Part shown: in pieces, positions 50,483 through 58,781 of the stretch
Layout of the letters: each line of letters begins with the position of its first letter
How positions within the stretch are numbered: position 1 is the stretch's first letter
Assembly (NCBI RefSeq): GCF_040358255.1
Contig: NZ_CP132938.1
Location: 2,542,001 to 2,606,000, forward strand
Direction of reading: 5' to 3'
Origin: Tunturibacter gelidoferens
Lineage (GTDB): Bacteria > Acidobacteriota > Terriglobia > Terriglobales > Acidobacteriaceae
Length of the DNA: 64,000 nt
Translations under genes and position numbers: made by a program
The notes under the pieces: generated by a model
Database searches by the model: none
The model's input: only the letters and a program-made list of their open reading frames with translations
Told to the model about the DNA's origin: nothing

Positions 50483-50689
50483 TTACACAGCTTTGCGCTG
50501 GAAGGTTGTTTTTTTGGTTCCAGCGAAGGAGTCCTTCGCCTTGACGGATGCGGTCGACGATCCGGCGAGGGATTTGTCGCCGCCTTTTGCCTGAGCTGCG
50601 GCCTTTTCACGTGCGGCTTGAAGCTTCTGTGCTTTTGGGCTTAGCCCGCGTGTCTTAACTTCGGCTGCTTTTGGAATGAAATCACTCAT
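50483..50689 (-). CDS. Small lysine-rich protein
   Basis: 68-residue hydrophilic, basic protein from ATG 50689 (MSDFIPKAAEVKTRGLSPKA) with AGAGATCGTATAACG upstream; an ATG at 50836 would add 49 residues of unlikely composition. Composition is Ala/Lys/Ser-rich (KLQAAREKAAAQAKGGDKSL) and no family is recognised. Possibly disordered or nucleic-acid binding, but unsupported. Confidence 0.5.
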   Translation of the reverse strand: MSDFIPKAAEVKTRGLSPKAQKLQAAREKAAAQAKGGDKSLAGSSTASVKAKDSFAGTKKTTFQRKAV

Positions 50690-50783
50690 AGAGAGATCGT
50701 ATAACGGGCTGATGGTTTTCGAACAGGGTTTGGCTTTTGTGGTGAAGTAGCCCTTACCTTCACTGAAGGCTTGGCAGGGTCGG

Positions 50784-50978
50784 CTAGTTCGAAATTCGCT
50801 TGATTCTTCTCCTCGCGCGGAGATACAGCAATCCAAATCCGCACATGCCCGCTAAGGCTGTCCACGGATCATTTGGTTTGGGGTTAATTGTCAAATCTCC
50901 GACTAAGACGAGACCGCAGAAAACCGAAACGATCAGAAAAAACCATTTACCTATTTTCAGCGTCGTCAGAATATTCAC
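50784..50978 (-). CDS. Small membrane protein (two helices)
   Basis: 64-residue frame starting GTG 50978 (VNILTTLKIGKWFFLIVSVF) with two hydrophobic segments (WFFLIVSVFCGLVLVG and WTALAGMCGFGLLYLRARRR) and a basic C-terminus. No ribosome site is convincing and no family is recognised, so this is a moderate-to-low call. Confidence 0.4.
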   Translation of the reverse strand: MNILTTLKIGKWFFLIVSVFCGLVLVGDLTINPKPNDPWTALAGMCGFGLLYLRARRRIKRISN

Positions 50979-51043
50979 GGGTAAGGTCTTACTCCTCTAA
51001 TCGTCACTTCACTCGTCTAAGCTTTTTGGAGCGTTGCTTTGTT

Positions 51044-52567
51044 TTACCAGATTGATTTGAGCTCCCAGAGTTGGCCTTCGCTTTGGATTGGCTTGGCGTC
51101 GTCGGGGAAGATCTGGATCTGAAGATTGTTGGAGACGGGGAAGACCAAGTCGGTCATGGCGATGGTGCCGTCCTGGGCGAAGGCTTCGACGGAGGATCGG
51201 TCTACGATCAGGGTGAGGTCATAGGGGCGGGTGGTGATGAGTGGCGAGGTGGTGCGGACGGGGAAGTCCGGACTGATGGCTGCGCCTGAGTGGGTGCGGT
51301 CGATGTAGAACTCTTTCTTGTTGGTGTCGAAGGCTACTTCGGTCCAGTGTTGCTGGTCGGAGTAGATCCTGAGGCCGAAGACCGGTTCTACGGGGTGGCC
51401 GAATTGGAGTCGGATCTCGAAGGGAGGTTGGATGGTATGGCCGCTTCCGTAGAGGGCGGAGGAGTTGATGGAAAGGGCAGAGACTTCGTAGTTTTTTCCT
51501 CGGAGGGGAGCGACGACGGGCTCCTGAATGAGGGCCAGGCCTGCGGAGTCGCTGATGTAGGAGAGACGACGGGGAAGACTCATCTGTCCTCGCCAGGGTG
51601 TGGTGGGGATCTTGGCGGCGTACTGCCAGTTGCTCATCCAACCGAGGAGGGTTGGCTTCTGATCTTTGGGAAGACTGTTGAAGCTGATGGCGCAGTAGTC
51701 GTCTTTGCCGTAGTTGGTCCAGCCGTGGGAGCCGCGGAGGCGGGACTGATGGAAGGCTTTGCCGTCGAAGTCGCCGAGGAAGTACTGCTCTCCGGAGCCG
51801 CCTTGCGGAGCGCCTGGGTTGAGGCCGACTTTGAGGGCCCAGATGGTCCTGGCGCTGTTGGATGAGGGGACGCGGATGAGGTCGGGGCACTCCCAGTCGC
51901 CGTTGGTGTCGCCGGTGGGGCCGAAGTCGCTGAGCTGTGTCCACTGCTTGAGGTCGGGGGAGGAGTAGAAGCGGACCTTATGTTCTTTGGGCAGGGAGAC
52001 GGCCATGATCCAGTGGTGCGCGGTGGGATCCCAGGTGACGCTGGGGTCGCGAAAGTCGGCCATGTGCAGATCGAGGACGGGGTTGCCGGGGTACTGGGCC
52101 CAGTTGCGGCCCTTGTCCAGGCTGACGGCAAGGTTTTGGGTCTGGCGGATGCCTTCTGGAGTTTGGGTGTGGCCTGTGTAGATGGCGACGAGGCAGTCGC
52201 CGTGAGTGCAGAGGCCGCTGGTGTTCTGGTGATCGACGACGACGCTGCCGGTGAAGATCATGGTGTCGTCGTGCTCGGGGATGGCGACGGGGAGCTCGTG
52301 CCAGTGGAGGAGATCGGTGCTGACGGCGTGGCCCCAGCTCATGTGTCCCCACTGGTTGCCGAAGGGGTTGTACTGGAAGAAGAGGTGGTACTCGCCCTGG
52401 TAAAAGACGAGGCCGTTGGGGTCGTTGGTCCAGTGTTCTTCGGGGGAGAAGTGGACTTGCGGGCGATAGGGCTGGTCGTAGTCGGAGGTCTGCGCGCAGA
52501 GGGGCAGGACTAAGAAGGCCAAAGTGGCAACGACTCGGATTACTTCGTGGGAAAGCCTCTTCTGCAT
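51044..52567 (-). CDS. GH32 levanase/inulinase-like glycosidase
   Basis: Exported beta-fructosidase, 507 residues from ATG 52567 (MQKRLSHEVIRVVATLAFLV) with GGGAG directly upstream; the ATG at 52579 overlaps that site. A signal peptide leads to the five-bladed propeller with all family signatures: nucleophile in WTNDPNGLVFYQGEYHLFFQ, FRDPSVTW and acid/base WECPDLIRVP, plus GWMSNWQYA. A C-terminal beta-sandwich (FEIRLQFGHPVEPVFGLRIY, SSVEAFAQDGTIAMTDLVFP) follows, as in levanases and exo-inulinases. Substrate probably levan, inulin or sucrose. Stands alone between small ORFs and purB; no fructan transporter nearby. Confidence 0.92.
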   Translation of the reverse strand: MQKRLSHEVIRVVATLAFLVLPLCAQTSDYDQPYRPQVHFSPEEHWTNDPNGLVFYQGEYHLFFQYNPFGNQWGHMSWGHAVSTDLLHWHELPVAIPEHDDTMIFTGSVVVDHQNTSGLCTHGDCLVAIYTGHTQTPEGIRQTQNLAVSLDKGRNWAQYPGNPVLDLHMADFRDPSVTWDPTAHHWIMAVSLPKEHKVRFYSSPDLKQWTQLSDFGPTGDTNGDWECPDLIRVPSSNSARTIWALKVGLNPGAPQGGSGEQYFLGDFDGKAFHQSRLRGSHGWTNYGKDDYCAISFNSLPKDQKPTLLGWMSNWQYAAKIPTTPWRGQMSLPRRLSYISDSAGLALIQEPVVAPLRGKNYEVSALSINSSALYGSGHTIQPPFEIRLQFGHPVEPVFGLRIYSDQQHWTEVAFDTNKKEFYIDRTHSGAAISPDFPVRTTSPLITTRPYDLTLIVDRSSVEAFAQDGTIAMTDLVFPVSNNLQIQIFPDDAKPIQSEGQLWELKSIW

Positions 52568-52632
52568 GGAAACTCCCATAGATGGGATGCGGGAATGGGA
52601 TGAGGAAGAATGTTCGTTCAGGTGGAAAAAGT

Positions 52633-53934
52633 CTATTGATTGAGGACGCGGGCGAAGATGGCGTCTACGTTGGCCAGCTGGCGGTTGTAGTCGAAGGCGC
52701 GGGCCAGTTTTTCAGGGGAGAGGCGGGCGGTGATCTCGGGGACTTTGGCGATCTCGTCGCGGAAGATGAGGTCGTTCTTCCAAGAGTTCATGGCGTGGCC
52801 CTGGACGAGGCGGTAGGCGTCTTCGCGGGACATGCCGGATTCGGCGAGGTCGAGCAGGAGTTGGCCTGAGAAGATGAGGCCGCCGGTGGACTCGAGGTTC
52901 TTGAGCATTCGCGCTGGGTAGACGAGGAGCTTGGCGATGAGGTTCTGGGTTTTGGCGAGGAGGTAGTCAGCGAGGATGGTGGAGTCAGGGAGGATGACGC
53001 GCTCGGCGGAGGAGTGGGAGATGTCGCGTTCGTGCCAGAGGGCTACGTTTTCGAAGGCGGTCTGCGCGTTGGCGCGGATGACTCGAGCTAGGCCACTGAT
53101 TTGTTCGCTGGTGATGGGGTTGCGCTTGTGCGGCATCGCGCTCGAGCCTTTTTGTTTTTCGCTGAAGAACTCTTCGGCTTCGCGGACTTCGGTGCGCTGG
53201 AGGTGGCGGATCTCGGTGGCTATTTTGTCTAACGTGCTTGCCAGAACGGCTAGCGTGGAGATGTAGGCGGCGTGGCGGTCACGCTGGACGACCTGGGTTG
53301 CTATCGCAACCGGTTTGAGACCGAGTTGGTTACAAATGGCTTCTTCGTGCTCGGGCTTGAGGTGGCCGAAGGTGCCGACGGCTCCGGAGAGCTTGCCTAC
53401 GCGGAGGTCTTCGGCGGCGGCGTCGAAACGGGTGAGGTTGCGCTGCATCTCGGAGTACCAGAGGAGGAGCTTGAGGCCGAAGGTGGAGGGTTCGGCGTGG
53501 ATGCCGTGGGTGCGGCCGATGATGGGGGTGTGCTTGAACTCTATCGCGCGCTTCTTCAGGGTTTCGGAGAGGGCTACGATGCCGGCGCGGATGATCGCTG
53601 AGGCTTCTTTGAGTTGGAGGGATTGGGCGGTGTCGACTACGTCGGTGCTGGTGAGGCCGTAGTGGAGCCAGCGGGAGGCTTCGGGGTCGGCGATGTGCTC
53701 GGCGACGGTGGTGGTGAAGGCGATGACGTCGTGACGGACTTCGGCTTCGATTTCGTTGATGCGGTCTACAGTGAAGGCGCCCTTGTCGCGGATGGTGTCG
53801 GCGGCGGACTGGGGGACGAGGCCGAACTTGGCGAGGGCTTGCGAGGCGGCGACTTCTACGGTGAGCCAGCACTGGTACTTGTTGGCGTCGGACCAGATGC
53901 AGCCTAGCTCGGGACGTGTGTAGCGGGCGATCAT
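52633..53934 (-). CDS. purB: Adenylosuccinate lyase
   Basis: Purine biosynthesis enzyme of 433 residues acting on SAICAR and adenylosuccinate. ATG 53934 (MIARYTRPELGCIWSDANKY) with AAGGAAACATC upstream. Family motifs: TSTDVVDTAQSLQLKEASAI (catalytic-region signature), IIGRTHGIHAEPSTFGLKLL, TQVVQRDRHAAYISTLAVLA, and the signature loop GSSAMPHKRNPITSEQISGL, followed by ENVALWHERDISHSSAERVI. Length typical of the short bacterial form. Upstream lies a GGCAAC-rich low-complexity tract and then a glutaredoxin gene on the same strand. Confidence 0.95.
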   Translation of the reverse strand: MIARYTRPELGCIWSDANKYQCWLTVEVAASQALAKFGLVPQSAADTIRDKGAFTVDRINEIEAEVRHDVIAFTTTVAEHIADPEASRWLHYGLTSTDVVDTAQSLQLKEASAIIRAGIVALSETLKKRAIEFKHTPIIGRTHGIHAEPSTFGLKLLLWYSEMQRNLTRFDAAAEDLRVGKLSGAVGTFGHLKPEHEEAICNQLGLKPVAIATQVVQRDRHAAYISTLAVLASTLDKIATEIRHLQRTEVREAEEFFSEKQKGSSAMPHKRNPITSEQISGLARVIRANAQTAFENVALWHERDISHSSAERVILPDSTILADYLLAKTQNLIAKLLVYPARMLKNLESTGGLIFSGQLLLDLAESGMSREDAYRLVQGHAMNSWKNDLIFRDEIAKVPEITARLSPEKLARAFDYNRQLANVDAIFARVLNQ

Positions 53935-54048
53935 GATGTTTCCTTCTATTGGTAAAGTCTGCGGCTGCGCATTCGAATGTGTCGATCTTGGTGGTAGTGT
54001 TGACCGCCGGCGGAGGGTATATCTCAAGGGCTAAAGCCCGGCCTATCA

Positions 54049-54323
54049 AAAAAACAACAGTGAACGGCAAGAGAAACGGCAACTGCAGCGGCAAAGCAAC
54101 GGCAAACGCAACGGCAACAGCAAAGGCAACAGCAAAGGCAACAGCAACGGCAACAGCAAAGGAACGGCAACAGCAAAGGAACGGCAACAGCAGATCCCTA
54201 CGGGATGACAAGCAAAAAAACTAGCAACAGCAACGGCAAACGCAACAACAAAGGCAACAGCAGATCCCTACGGGATGACAAAAGAACTGGCAACCGCAAC
54301 AACACAGGCAACGTTATTAAGGG
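54049..54323. repeat. GGCAAC-rich low-complexity tract
   Basis: About 275 bp built from imperfect GGCAAC, AACGGC and AGCAAAGGCAAC units between purB and the glutaredoxin gene. Strongly strand-biased: the plus strand is almost lacking T. Two identical inserts AGCAGATCCCTACGGGATGA (54189-54211, 54259-54281) sit inside, 70 bp apart. Frames are open through it by composition only. Confidence 0.7.
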
Positions 54324-54385
54324 TCTTAGAGCAGAGCTTGTGGCTTGTGCTTCGTCAGTGACTGCTGCGGGTGCGAGGAGTTTAG

Positions 54386-54640
54386 TTATTGAGAGACGCC
54401 GAGGAGTTCGGCCATCTCGTCGTGGAGGAAGCCTTCGCCGGGGCGGTAGGGCTGGACCCATTTGCCGTCGATGACGAACTGGGGGATGGCGCGCTTGCCT
54501 ACGTTGGCGATGACGAGGTCGGCGGCACCGGGGGTGTTCTCGATGTCGATCTCTTTGTAGGGGATATTGTGAGTGGTGAGGAAGCGCTTGGCTTCGCGGC
54601 AGTCGCGGCACCAAGAGGCGGAGTAGACGGTGAGATCCAT
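54386..54640 (-). CDS. Glutaredoxin-like protein
   Basis: 84-residue thioredoxin-fold protein. The N-terminus MDLTVYSASWCRDCREAKRF carries the CxxC active site CRDC, and the cis-proline region reads KRAIPQFVIDGKWVQ with the TVP-type turn replaced by AIP. Such short glutaredoxin/NrdH/mycoredoxin-like proteins reduce disulfides or mycothiol/glutathione adducts. Start ATG 54640 with ACCGTCTAC-type spacing. Last of a minus-strand run (tadA fusion, SDR, isochorismatase, glutaredoxin). Confidence 0.88.
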   Translation of the reverse strand: MDLTVYSASWCRDCREAKRFLTTHNIPYKEIDIENTPGAADLVIANVGKRAIPQFVIDGKWVQPYRPGEGFLHDEMAELLGVSQ

Positions 54641-54649
54641 GTTTCTATT

Positions 54650-55318
54650 TTACCGGGAGTCGCTGGTTCCCGGAACAGGGATGGCGCTAACAAGGGCAGA
54701 AATAGTCGCGAGGTCTGTGACGATGGTGTCTCCCATGTGCTGAAGGGAAGCGACACAGTGGTTGGCGGCTTCAGCATTCCCTGCACCGCATGCATCGCGG
54801 ATGAGGATGGGGATGATACCGAGGTCTGCGGCTTGACGGCAGGTCGGTTCGATGCCGATTTCGAGGGCTATGCCGACCAGGAGAAGGCTGCGGATGCCAC
54901 AGTCGCGAAGAGTGAACTGCAAAGGAGTGCCTTCAAAGGCGGACATGGACAGCTTGTCGAAGATTGCTTCGCTTGGGAGTGGTTGGAGTTCGGGAGCTAA
55001 TTGGAAGGCCTGGGAATCGCGAAGAAAAGGAGAGGAGATTTCAGCGGGGTTCTGTTTGCCTTGCCAAGCCATGGCCATTCGGTATTGGAACGACCCCATC
55101 AGTTCGGGAGGCAGCGACATGTGGCGGGTAAAGATGGTTCGTATGCCCGCGCGGCGAGTGGCTTGGAGGAGACTGCTTACCTTTGAAAGAATCTCGGCTC
55201 CCTCTTTGATCTGCGGGATGATGCCGACTTGCATGTCATAGACCAGCAGAGCGGTACGCTGCGGATGAACCAGGTCTTGAAGAGCCGTGAAGATTTCTAT
55301 TCCGTTGTCTGTAATCAT
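54650..55318 (-). CDS. Isochorismatase-like cysteine hydrolase
   Basis: 222-residue protein of the isochorismatase superfamily (amidohydrolase-like, nicotinamidase-related). ATG 55318 (MITDNGIEIFTALQDLVHPQ) is preferred because GAGGATTGACG precedes it. The fold shows catalytic aspartate in RTALLVYDMQVGIIPQ, a lysine in AIFDKLSMSAFEGTPLQFTL and the candidate cysteine in LILIRDACGAGNAEAANHC. Substrate unknown. It follows the SDR gene immediately (28 bp between them) and precedes the glutaredoxin gene by 9 bp. Confidence 0.85.
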   Translation of the reverse strand: MITDNGIEIFTALQDLVHPQRTALLVYDMQVGIIPQIKEGAEILSKVSSLLQATRRAGIRTIFTRHMSLPPELMGSFQYRMAMAWQGKQNPAEISSPFLRDSQAFQLAPELQPLPSEAIFDKLSMSAFEGTPLQFTLRDCGIRSLLLVGIALEIGIEPTCRQAADLGIIPILIRDACGAGNAEAANHCVASLQHMGDTIVTDLATISALVSAIPVPGTSDSR

Positions 55319-55345
55319 CGTCAATCCTCGTTTGAGGCGTTGCAA

Positions 55346-56119
55346 TTATTGCTCGTGGTAGTTGCGGATCAGGCCGCCGTCGACGAAGTAGGTCGAGCCG
55401 GTGACGTAGGCGGCGTCGTCGGAGGCGAGGAAGAGAGCTACGCCAGAGACATCGTCGGGGGTGCCCATGCGGCCCAGGGGAATATTGGCGAGGAGGGCGT
55501 CGAGCTTGGGTTTGTCTTCCATCAGTTTGGTGTTGATGGGGGTGGCGATGGCGCCGGGGGCGATGTTGTTGACGGTGATGTTGAGGGGGCCGAGCTCGAC
55601 GGAGAGGTCGCGCATGAGCGTGCGGATGCCGCCCTTGGAGGCGCAGTAGGTGGCGAAGTTGGGAAAGACCATGTCCTCGTGGACCGAGGAGATGTTGATG
55701 ATGCGGCCGGGGAGTTTGGCGTCGCGGAGGCGACGGACGAAGGCCTGGGCGAGGAAGAAGGCGCCTTTTAGGTTGATGTTGAGGACGGCGTCGTAGTCGG
55801 CTTCGGTGACGTCCCAGAAGGCGGCTTCCTTCTCGATGCCGGCGTTGTTGACGAGGATGTCGCAGCGGCCTAGCTGGGTGTAGGCCTGGTCGACCAGGTT
55901 TTGCGTGTCGGCGAGGATGGAGACATCAGCTTTGACGAGGATGGCTTTGCCGCCGGCGGCTTCGGCTTTGGAGATGGTCTCCTGGGCCTGGTCGATGTTT
56001 TTGCGATAGTCGACGACGATGGATGCGCCTTCGCTGGCGAAGCGAATGGCGATGGCCTGGCCGATGCCGGAGCCGGAGCCGGTGACGATTGCTACTTTGC
56101 CTGCGAGACGACCTGACAT
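55346..56119 (-). CDS. Short-chain dehydrogenase/reductase
   Basis: Classical SDR of 257 residues. NAD(P) motif VAIVTGSGSGIGQAIAIRFA (TGxxxGIG), NNAGIEKEAAF, catalytic serine in IINISSVHEDM and YCASKGGIRTLM (YxxxK), and the C-terminal DDVSGVALFLASDDAAYVTG stretch of 3-ketoacyl reductase/glucose 1-dehydrogenase-like enzymes. ATG 56119 with TAGGAG upstream. The start lies inside the preceding tadA-DUF3175 frame (28-bp overlap). Substrate unknown. Confidence 0.92.
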   Translation of the reverse strand: MSGRLAGKVAIVTGSGSGIGQAIAIRFASEGASIVVDYRKNIDQAQETISKAEAAGGKAILVKADVSILADTQNLVDQAYTQLGRCDILVNNAGIEKEAAFWDVTEADYDAVLNINLKGAFFLAQAFVRRLRDAKLPGRIINISSVHEDMVFPNFATYCASKGGIRTLMRDLSVELGPLNITVNNIAPGAIATPINTKLMEDKPKLDALLANIPLGRMGTPDDVSGVALFLASDDAAYVTGSTYFVDGGLIRNYHEQ

Positions 56120-56517
56120 GGGAGGCTCCTATTTCCTAGTGGTTTTTTTGCGGACGACTTTGCAGGAGATTTCTTTGCGGGAGCTTTCTTCGTTGCCTTC
56201 TTTGCGGGTTTCTTCGGAGCTTTCTTTGCAGCGGATTTTGCGGCTGGCTTTTCGGACTCTGGTTTTGTTTTCGCGATGATTTCGGAGAGGAGAGTTTTGG
56301 CTTTTTCCAGTTCTGCGTGACGTTCCTGCGACAGGTTTTTGCCGGCGCGGTTGATGTAGAAGTTCAACATCTGCATGCCGGAGGCTGGACCTTTTGGCGA
56401 GACTTTTTTCGTGGCGAGGGCTTTGGCTATAGCCGACGCGCTCTTTTTGAAGAGACCTTCGTCGGGATGAGTCGAGTCGGTGTCCACCTCTGCGGACCAT
56501 TTTTTCTTTGTCGCCAT
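56092..56517 (-). CDS. DUF3175-like protein, alternative internal start of tadA frame
   Basis: 141 residues starting at ATG 56517 (MATKKKWSAEVDTDSTHPDE), in the tadA frame, with AAGGAG exactly spaced. DUF3175 proteins are normally stand-alone with such a basic C-terminal tail; the unusual thing here is the missing tadA stop. Same DNA as the tadA entry, given separately because both products may exist. Binding to DNA or RNA through the Lys-rich tail is a guess from composition. Confidence 0.55.
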   Translation of the reverse strand: MATKKKWSAEVDTDSTHPDEGLFKKSASAIAKALATKKVSPKGPASGMQMLNFYINRAGKNLSQERHAELEKAKTLLSEIIAKTKPESEKPAAKSAAKKAPKKPAKKATKKAPAKKSPAKSSAKKPLGNRSLPCQVVSQAK

Positions 56518-57045
56518 GAGCATCTCCTTGACTGTGTCTCTGTTCGCTGCTTCGTTTTGTAGGATGCGAGCTTGTGAGTTTTCCTGGCGGCGCTTGCGGA
56601 AAAAAGTTGTGAGGAGGGTGCTGCACTCTTCGGCGAGGAGGTTGGGGGTGACTTCGACTGTGTGGTTGAGCTGGGGGTGGTTCATGACGGAGAGGACGCT
56701 GCCGCAGGCTCCGGCTTTGGGGTCGGGCGCGGCGTAGACGAGGCGGCTGAGGCGCGCGTGGAGGATGGCTCCGGCGCACATGGCGCAGGGTTCGAGGGTG
56801 ACGTAGAGGGTGCAGTCTGCGAGGCGGTAGTTGCGTAGGTGAAGGCCGGCTTGGCGGAGGGCGACGATCTCGGCGTGGGCGGTGGGATCGCTGTCGCGGA
56901 GGACACGGTTCTGGCCTCGGCCGATGATCTTGTCTCCATGAACGACGATGGCGCCGACGGGGACTTCGCCGTTGGCTTCGGCGTCGTTGGCTTCAGCGAT
57001 AGCTTCGCGGAGGTGAGCTTCGTCGGTTTCGTTGGAGGACAGCAT
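56092..57045 (-). CDS. tadA: TadA tRNA adenosine(34) deaminase fused in frame to a DUF3175-like, histone-H1-like tail
   Basis: 317 residues. Residues 1-176 are a complete tRNA adenosine(34) deaminase: HAE (57-59) and PCAMC (86-90) form the zinc site and MNHPQLNHTVEVTPNLLAEE the family tail. It makes inosine in the tRNA-Arg anticodon. From residue 177 (MATKKKWSAEVDTDSTHPDE) a DUF3175-like domain follows (ASGMQMLNFYINRAGKNL), ending with a Lys/Ala/Pro-rich histone-H1-like tail (KKAPKKPAKKATKKAPAKKS). No stop separates the two. However, a perfect AAGGAG (56524-56529) lies six bases before an ATG at 56517, so the second protein can also be made alone. The stop overlaps the next gene by 28 bp. Confidence 0.85.
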   Translation of the reverse strand: MLSSNETDEAHLREAIAEANDAEANGEVPVGAIVVHGDKIIGRGQNRVLRDSDPTAHAEIVALRQAGLHLRNYRLADCTLYVTLEPCAMCAGAILHARLSRLVYAAPDPKAGACGSVLSVMNHPQLNHTVEVTPNLLAEECSTLLTTFFRKRRQENSQARILQNEAANRDTVKEMLMATKKKWSAEVDTDSTHPDEGLFKKSASAIAKALATKKVSPKGPASGMQMLNFYINRAGKNLSQERHAELEKAKTLLSEIIAKTKPESEKPAAKSAAKKAPKKPAKKATKKAPAKKSPAKSSAKKPLGNRSLPCQVVSQAK

Positions 57046-57082
57046 CGAAGGCTAGTTTAGCTGTGGTTTGCGTTCCGCGGGG

Positions 57083-57691
57083 TTAGTAGAGATTGGTCCC
57101 GGCTTCGGATTCGAGGGCATCGAGGAAGGATTGCATGATGTGAAAGCGGGGTATGGCGAGGGCTCTGGAGGTGTCGAGTTTGAGCTGATCGGGGAGGGTG
57201 GCGAGTTGTTTTTTGAGGGCGTGGAGGGCTTCGGTGAAGGTGCAGAAGCGTGTGTCGCTGCCGAGTTTGGCGAGGGTGCGGGTGATGCCGATGGCTCCGA
57301 GTTGCTCGAGGATGTCGGCGTCGCGGGCGATGGTGGCTTCGAGGGTTAGGGGAGCGTCTTGCGGCTGGTGGGTGCGGATGACTTCGAGGACGGCGGAGAT
57401 TTTTTCTGAGGGGAAGCCGGCTTCGGTGAGGATGGCGGGGGCTTTCTCGATGATGTAGGTTACGTGGTTCCAGGTCTTGAGGGCGGCTTCGTCTTCGGGG
57501 CGGTGGCCGATGAAGACGCCGAGATCGTGGAGCCAGACGGCGGCGAAGACTACGTCGTCGTCGTAGGTGCGGCCGCGGCCGATCTGTTGCGTGAGGGCGT
57601 AGAGGCGAGGCTGATGGCCGAACTTGTGGGTCGGGTTCGCGTGGGTGGCGATGTAGGTTTCGAGTGCGGCGCGATAGGGTTGAATGGTCAC
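57083..57691 (-). CDS. HD-domain hydrolase
   Basis: 202-residue metal-dependent phosphohydrolase-like protein starting GTG 57691 (VTIQPYRAALETYIATHANP), five bases after the agmatine deiminase stop; the frame is open further but only as a shadow of that gene. The HD-domain motif reads FAAVWLHDLGVFIGHRPEDE with HKFGHQPRLYALTQQIGRG before it, and histidine/aspartate pairs such as EVIRTHQPQD and ATIARDADILEQLGAIG. Likely a nucleotidase or phosphodiesterase with unknown substrate. Cotranscribed with agmatine deiminase. Confidence 0.85.
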   Translation of the reverse strand: MTIQPYRAALETYIATHANPTHKFGHQPRLYALTQQIGRGRTYDDDVVFAAVWLHDLGVFIGHRPEDEAALKTWNHVTYIIEKAPAILTEAGFPSEKISAVLEVIRTHQPQDAPLTLEATIARDADILEQLGAIGITRTLAKLGSDTRFCTFTEALHALKKQLATLPDQLKLDTSRALAIPRFHIMQSFLDALESEAGTNLY

Positions 57692-57695
57692 CGTG

Positions 57696-58781
57696 TTATG
57701 CGGGCTCCTGTTGGCTGAGGCAGTGGAGGGTGCCGAGGCCCCAGACGAGGTCGACGGCGTGGATGCCGATGATCTCGCGGTCGGGGAAGCAGGCGGCGAG
57801 GATGTTGAGGGCGTAGCGGTCGTTGGGATCGTTGAAGGTGGGGACGAGGACGAGCGAGTTGGCGATGTAGAAGTTGGCGTAGCTGGCGGGGAGTCGCTGA
57901 TTGTCGAAGATGACGGGGGCGGGCATGGGGAGCTCGACGATTTCAAAGGGCTGGTTTTCGAGATTGCGGAAGCTGCGGAGGCGGTCGAGATTTTCGGCCA
58001 GGGGTAGGTGGTTTTCGTCGTGGGTGTTGGGCTCGACGGCGGTGAGGATCTTGTTTTCGCCTACGAAGCGGGTGATGTCGTCGATGTGGCCGTGGGTGTC
58101 GTCGCCGGCGCAGCCTTTGTGGAGCCAGAGGACCTTTTCGATGCCGAGGTATTCGTGGAAGGCGTGCTCGAGGCGCTGGCGGGTTTCGGATTCGTTGCCG
58201 AGGCCGGGGTTGCGCTCCTGGATCTTGGATAGGAGGCACTCTTCGGTGGTGAGGAGGAGGCCGGCGCCGTTGGTGTCGATGCTGCCACCTTCGAGGACGA
58301 GGCGATGTGCGCTGCCGTCGGGAAGCTGGACCTCGGGGCGGATCTGCGGGATGTCGTAGTGATGGGCAACGTGCACAGGGATCTGGTCGTCGCGTTGCCA
58401 GTTGTCATACTTGGCCCAGGCGTTGAACTTCCAGTTGGTGGCGGCGAGGTCGCCGTGGGGATTCTTGACGAAGATGGGACCTGAGTCGCGGAGCCAGACG
58501 CGGTCGGTGGGCCATTGGTGGAAGTGGAGGCGGGCGAGGTTGGCTCCGGTGCGGCGGAGAAGGTTGGTGACGCGGCGCTCGGCGGCGAGATCGTTGACGA
58601 GGATGTGTACGTCTTCGACGCGGGAGAGATGGCGGACGATTTCGCTGTAGACCCAGGGGATGGGTTGGAATTTGCTGGGCCAGTCCTCGGCGTTGTGGGG
58701 CCAGGCGATCCAGGTGGCGGCGTGAGGGGACCACTCGGCGGGCATGCGGTAGGTCGTCAGTTTGTGGTTGGTGCTGGTCAC
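57696..58781 (-). CDS. aguA: Agmatine deiminase
   Basis: Hydrolyses agmatine to N-carbamoylputrescine in arginine-dependent putrescine synthesis. 361 residues from GTG 58781 (VTSTNHKLTTYRMPAEWSPH), with AAAGGA upstream; ATG 58847 or 58745 are alternatives. Motifs: MPAEWSPHAATWIAWPHNAE, RVWLRDSGPIFV, NWKFNAWAKYDNW, LEGGSIDTNGAG, HGHIDDITRFVG and the C-terminal catalytic cysteine in LGTLHCLSQQEP. The guanidine-binding and Cys-His-Asp/Glu catalytic pattern of the family is complete. aguB lies on the same strand further upstream with a peroxidase gene between them on the other strand. The promoter-like module C precedes it. Confidence 0.93.
   Translation of the reverse strand: MTSTNHKLTTYRMPAEWSPHAATWIAWPHNAEDWPSKFQPIPWVYSEIVRHLSRVEDVHILVNDLAAERRVTNLLRRTGANLARLHFHQWPTDRVWLRDSGPIFVKNPHGDLAATNWKFNAWAKYDNWQRDDQIPVHVAHHYDIPQIRPEVQLPDGSAHRLVLEGGSIDTNGAGLLLTTEECLLSKIQERNPGLGNESETRQRLEHAFHEYLGIEKVLWLHKGCAGDDTHGHIDDITRFVGENKILTAVEPNTHDENHLPLAENLDRLRSFRNLENQPFEIVELPMPAPVIFDNQRLPASYANFYIANSLVLVPTFNDPNDRYALNILAACFPDREIIGIHAVDLVWGLGTLHCLSQQEPA

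Noticed and set aside
53330-54211. Minus-strand frame of 293 codons over purB and the low-complexity tract
   Set aside because: Arginine/histidine-rich translation of purB in another frame joined to the repeat tract; not a plausible protein.
54049-54323. CRISPR-like array from repeated units
   Set aside because: Units are 6-12 nt, without unique spacers of constant length; it is a low-complexity tract.
57692-57946. Upstream extension of the HD-domain gene to 57946
   Set aside because: The extra residues are Ser/Pro/Thr-rich shadow of agmatine deiminase; GTG 57691 after the aguA stop is the real start.
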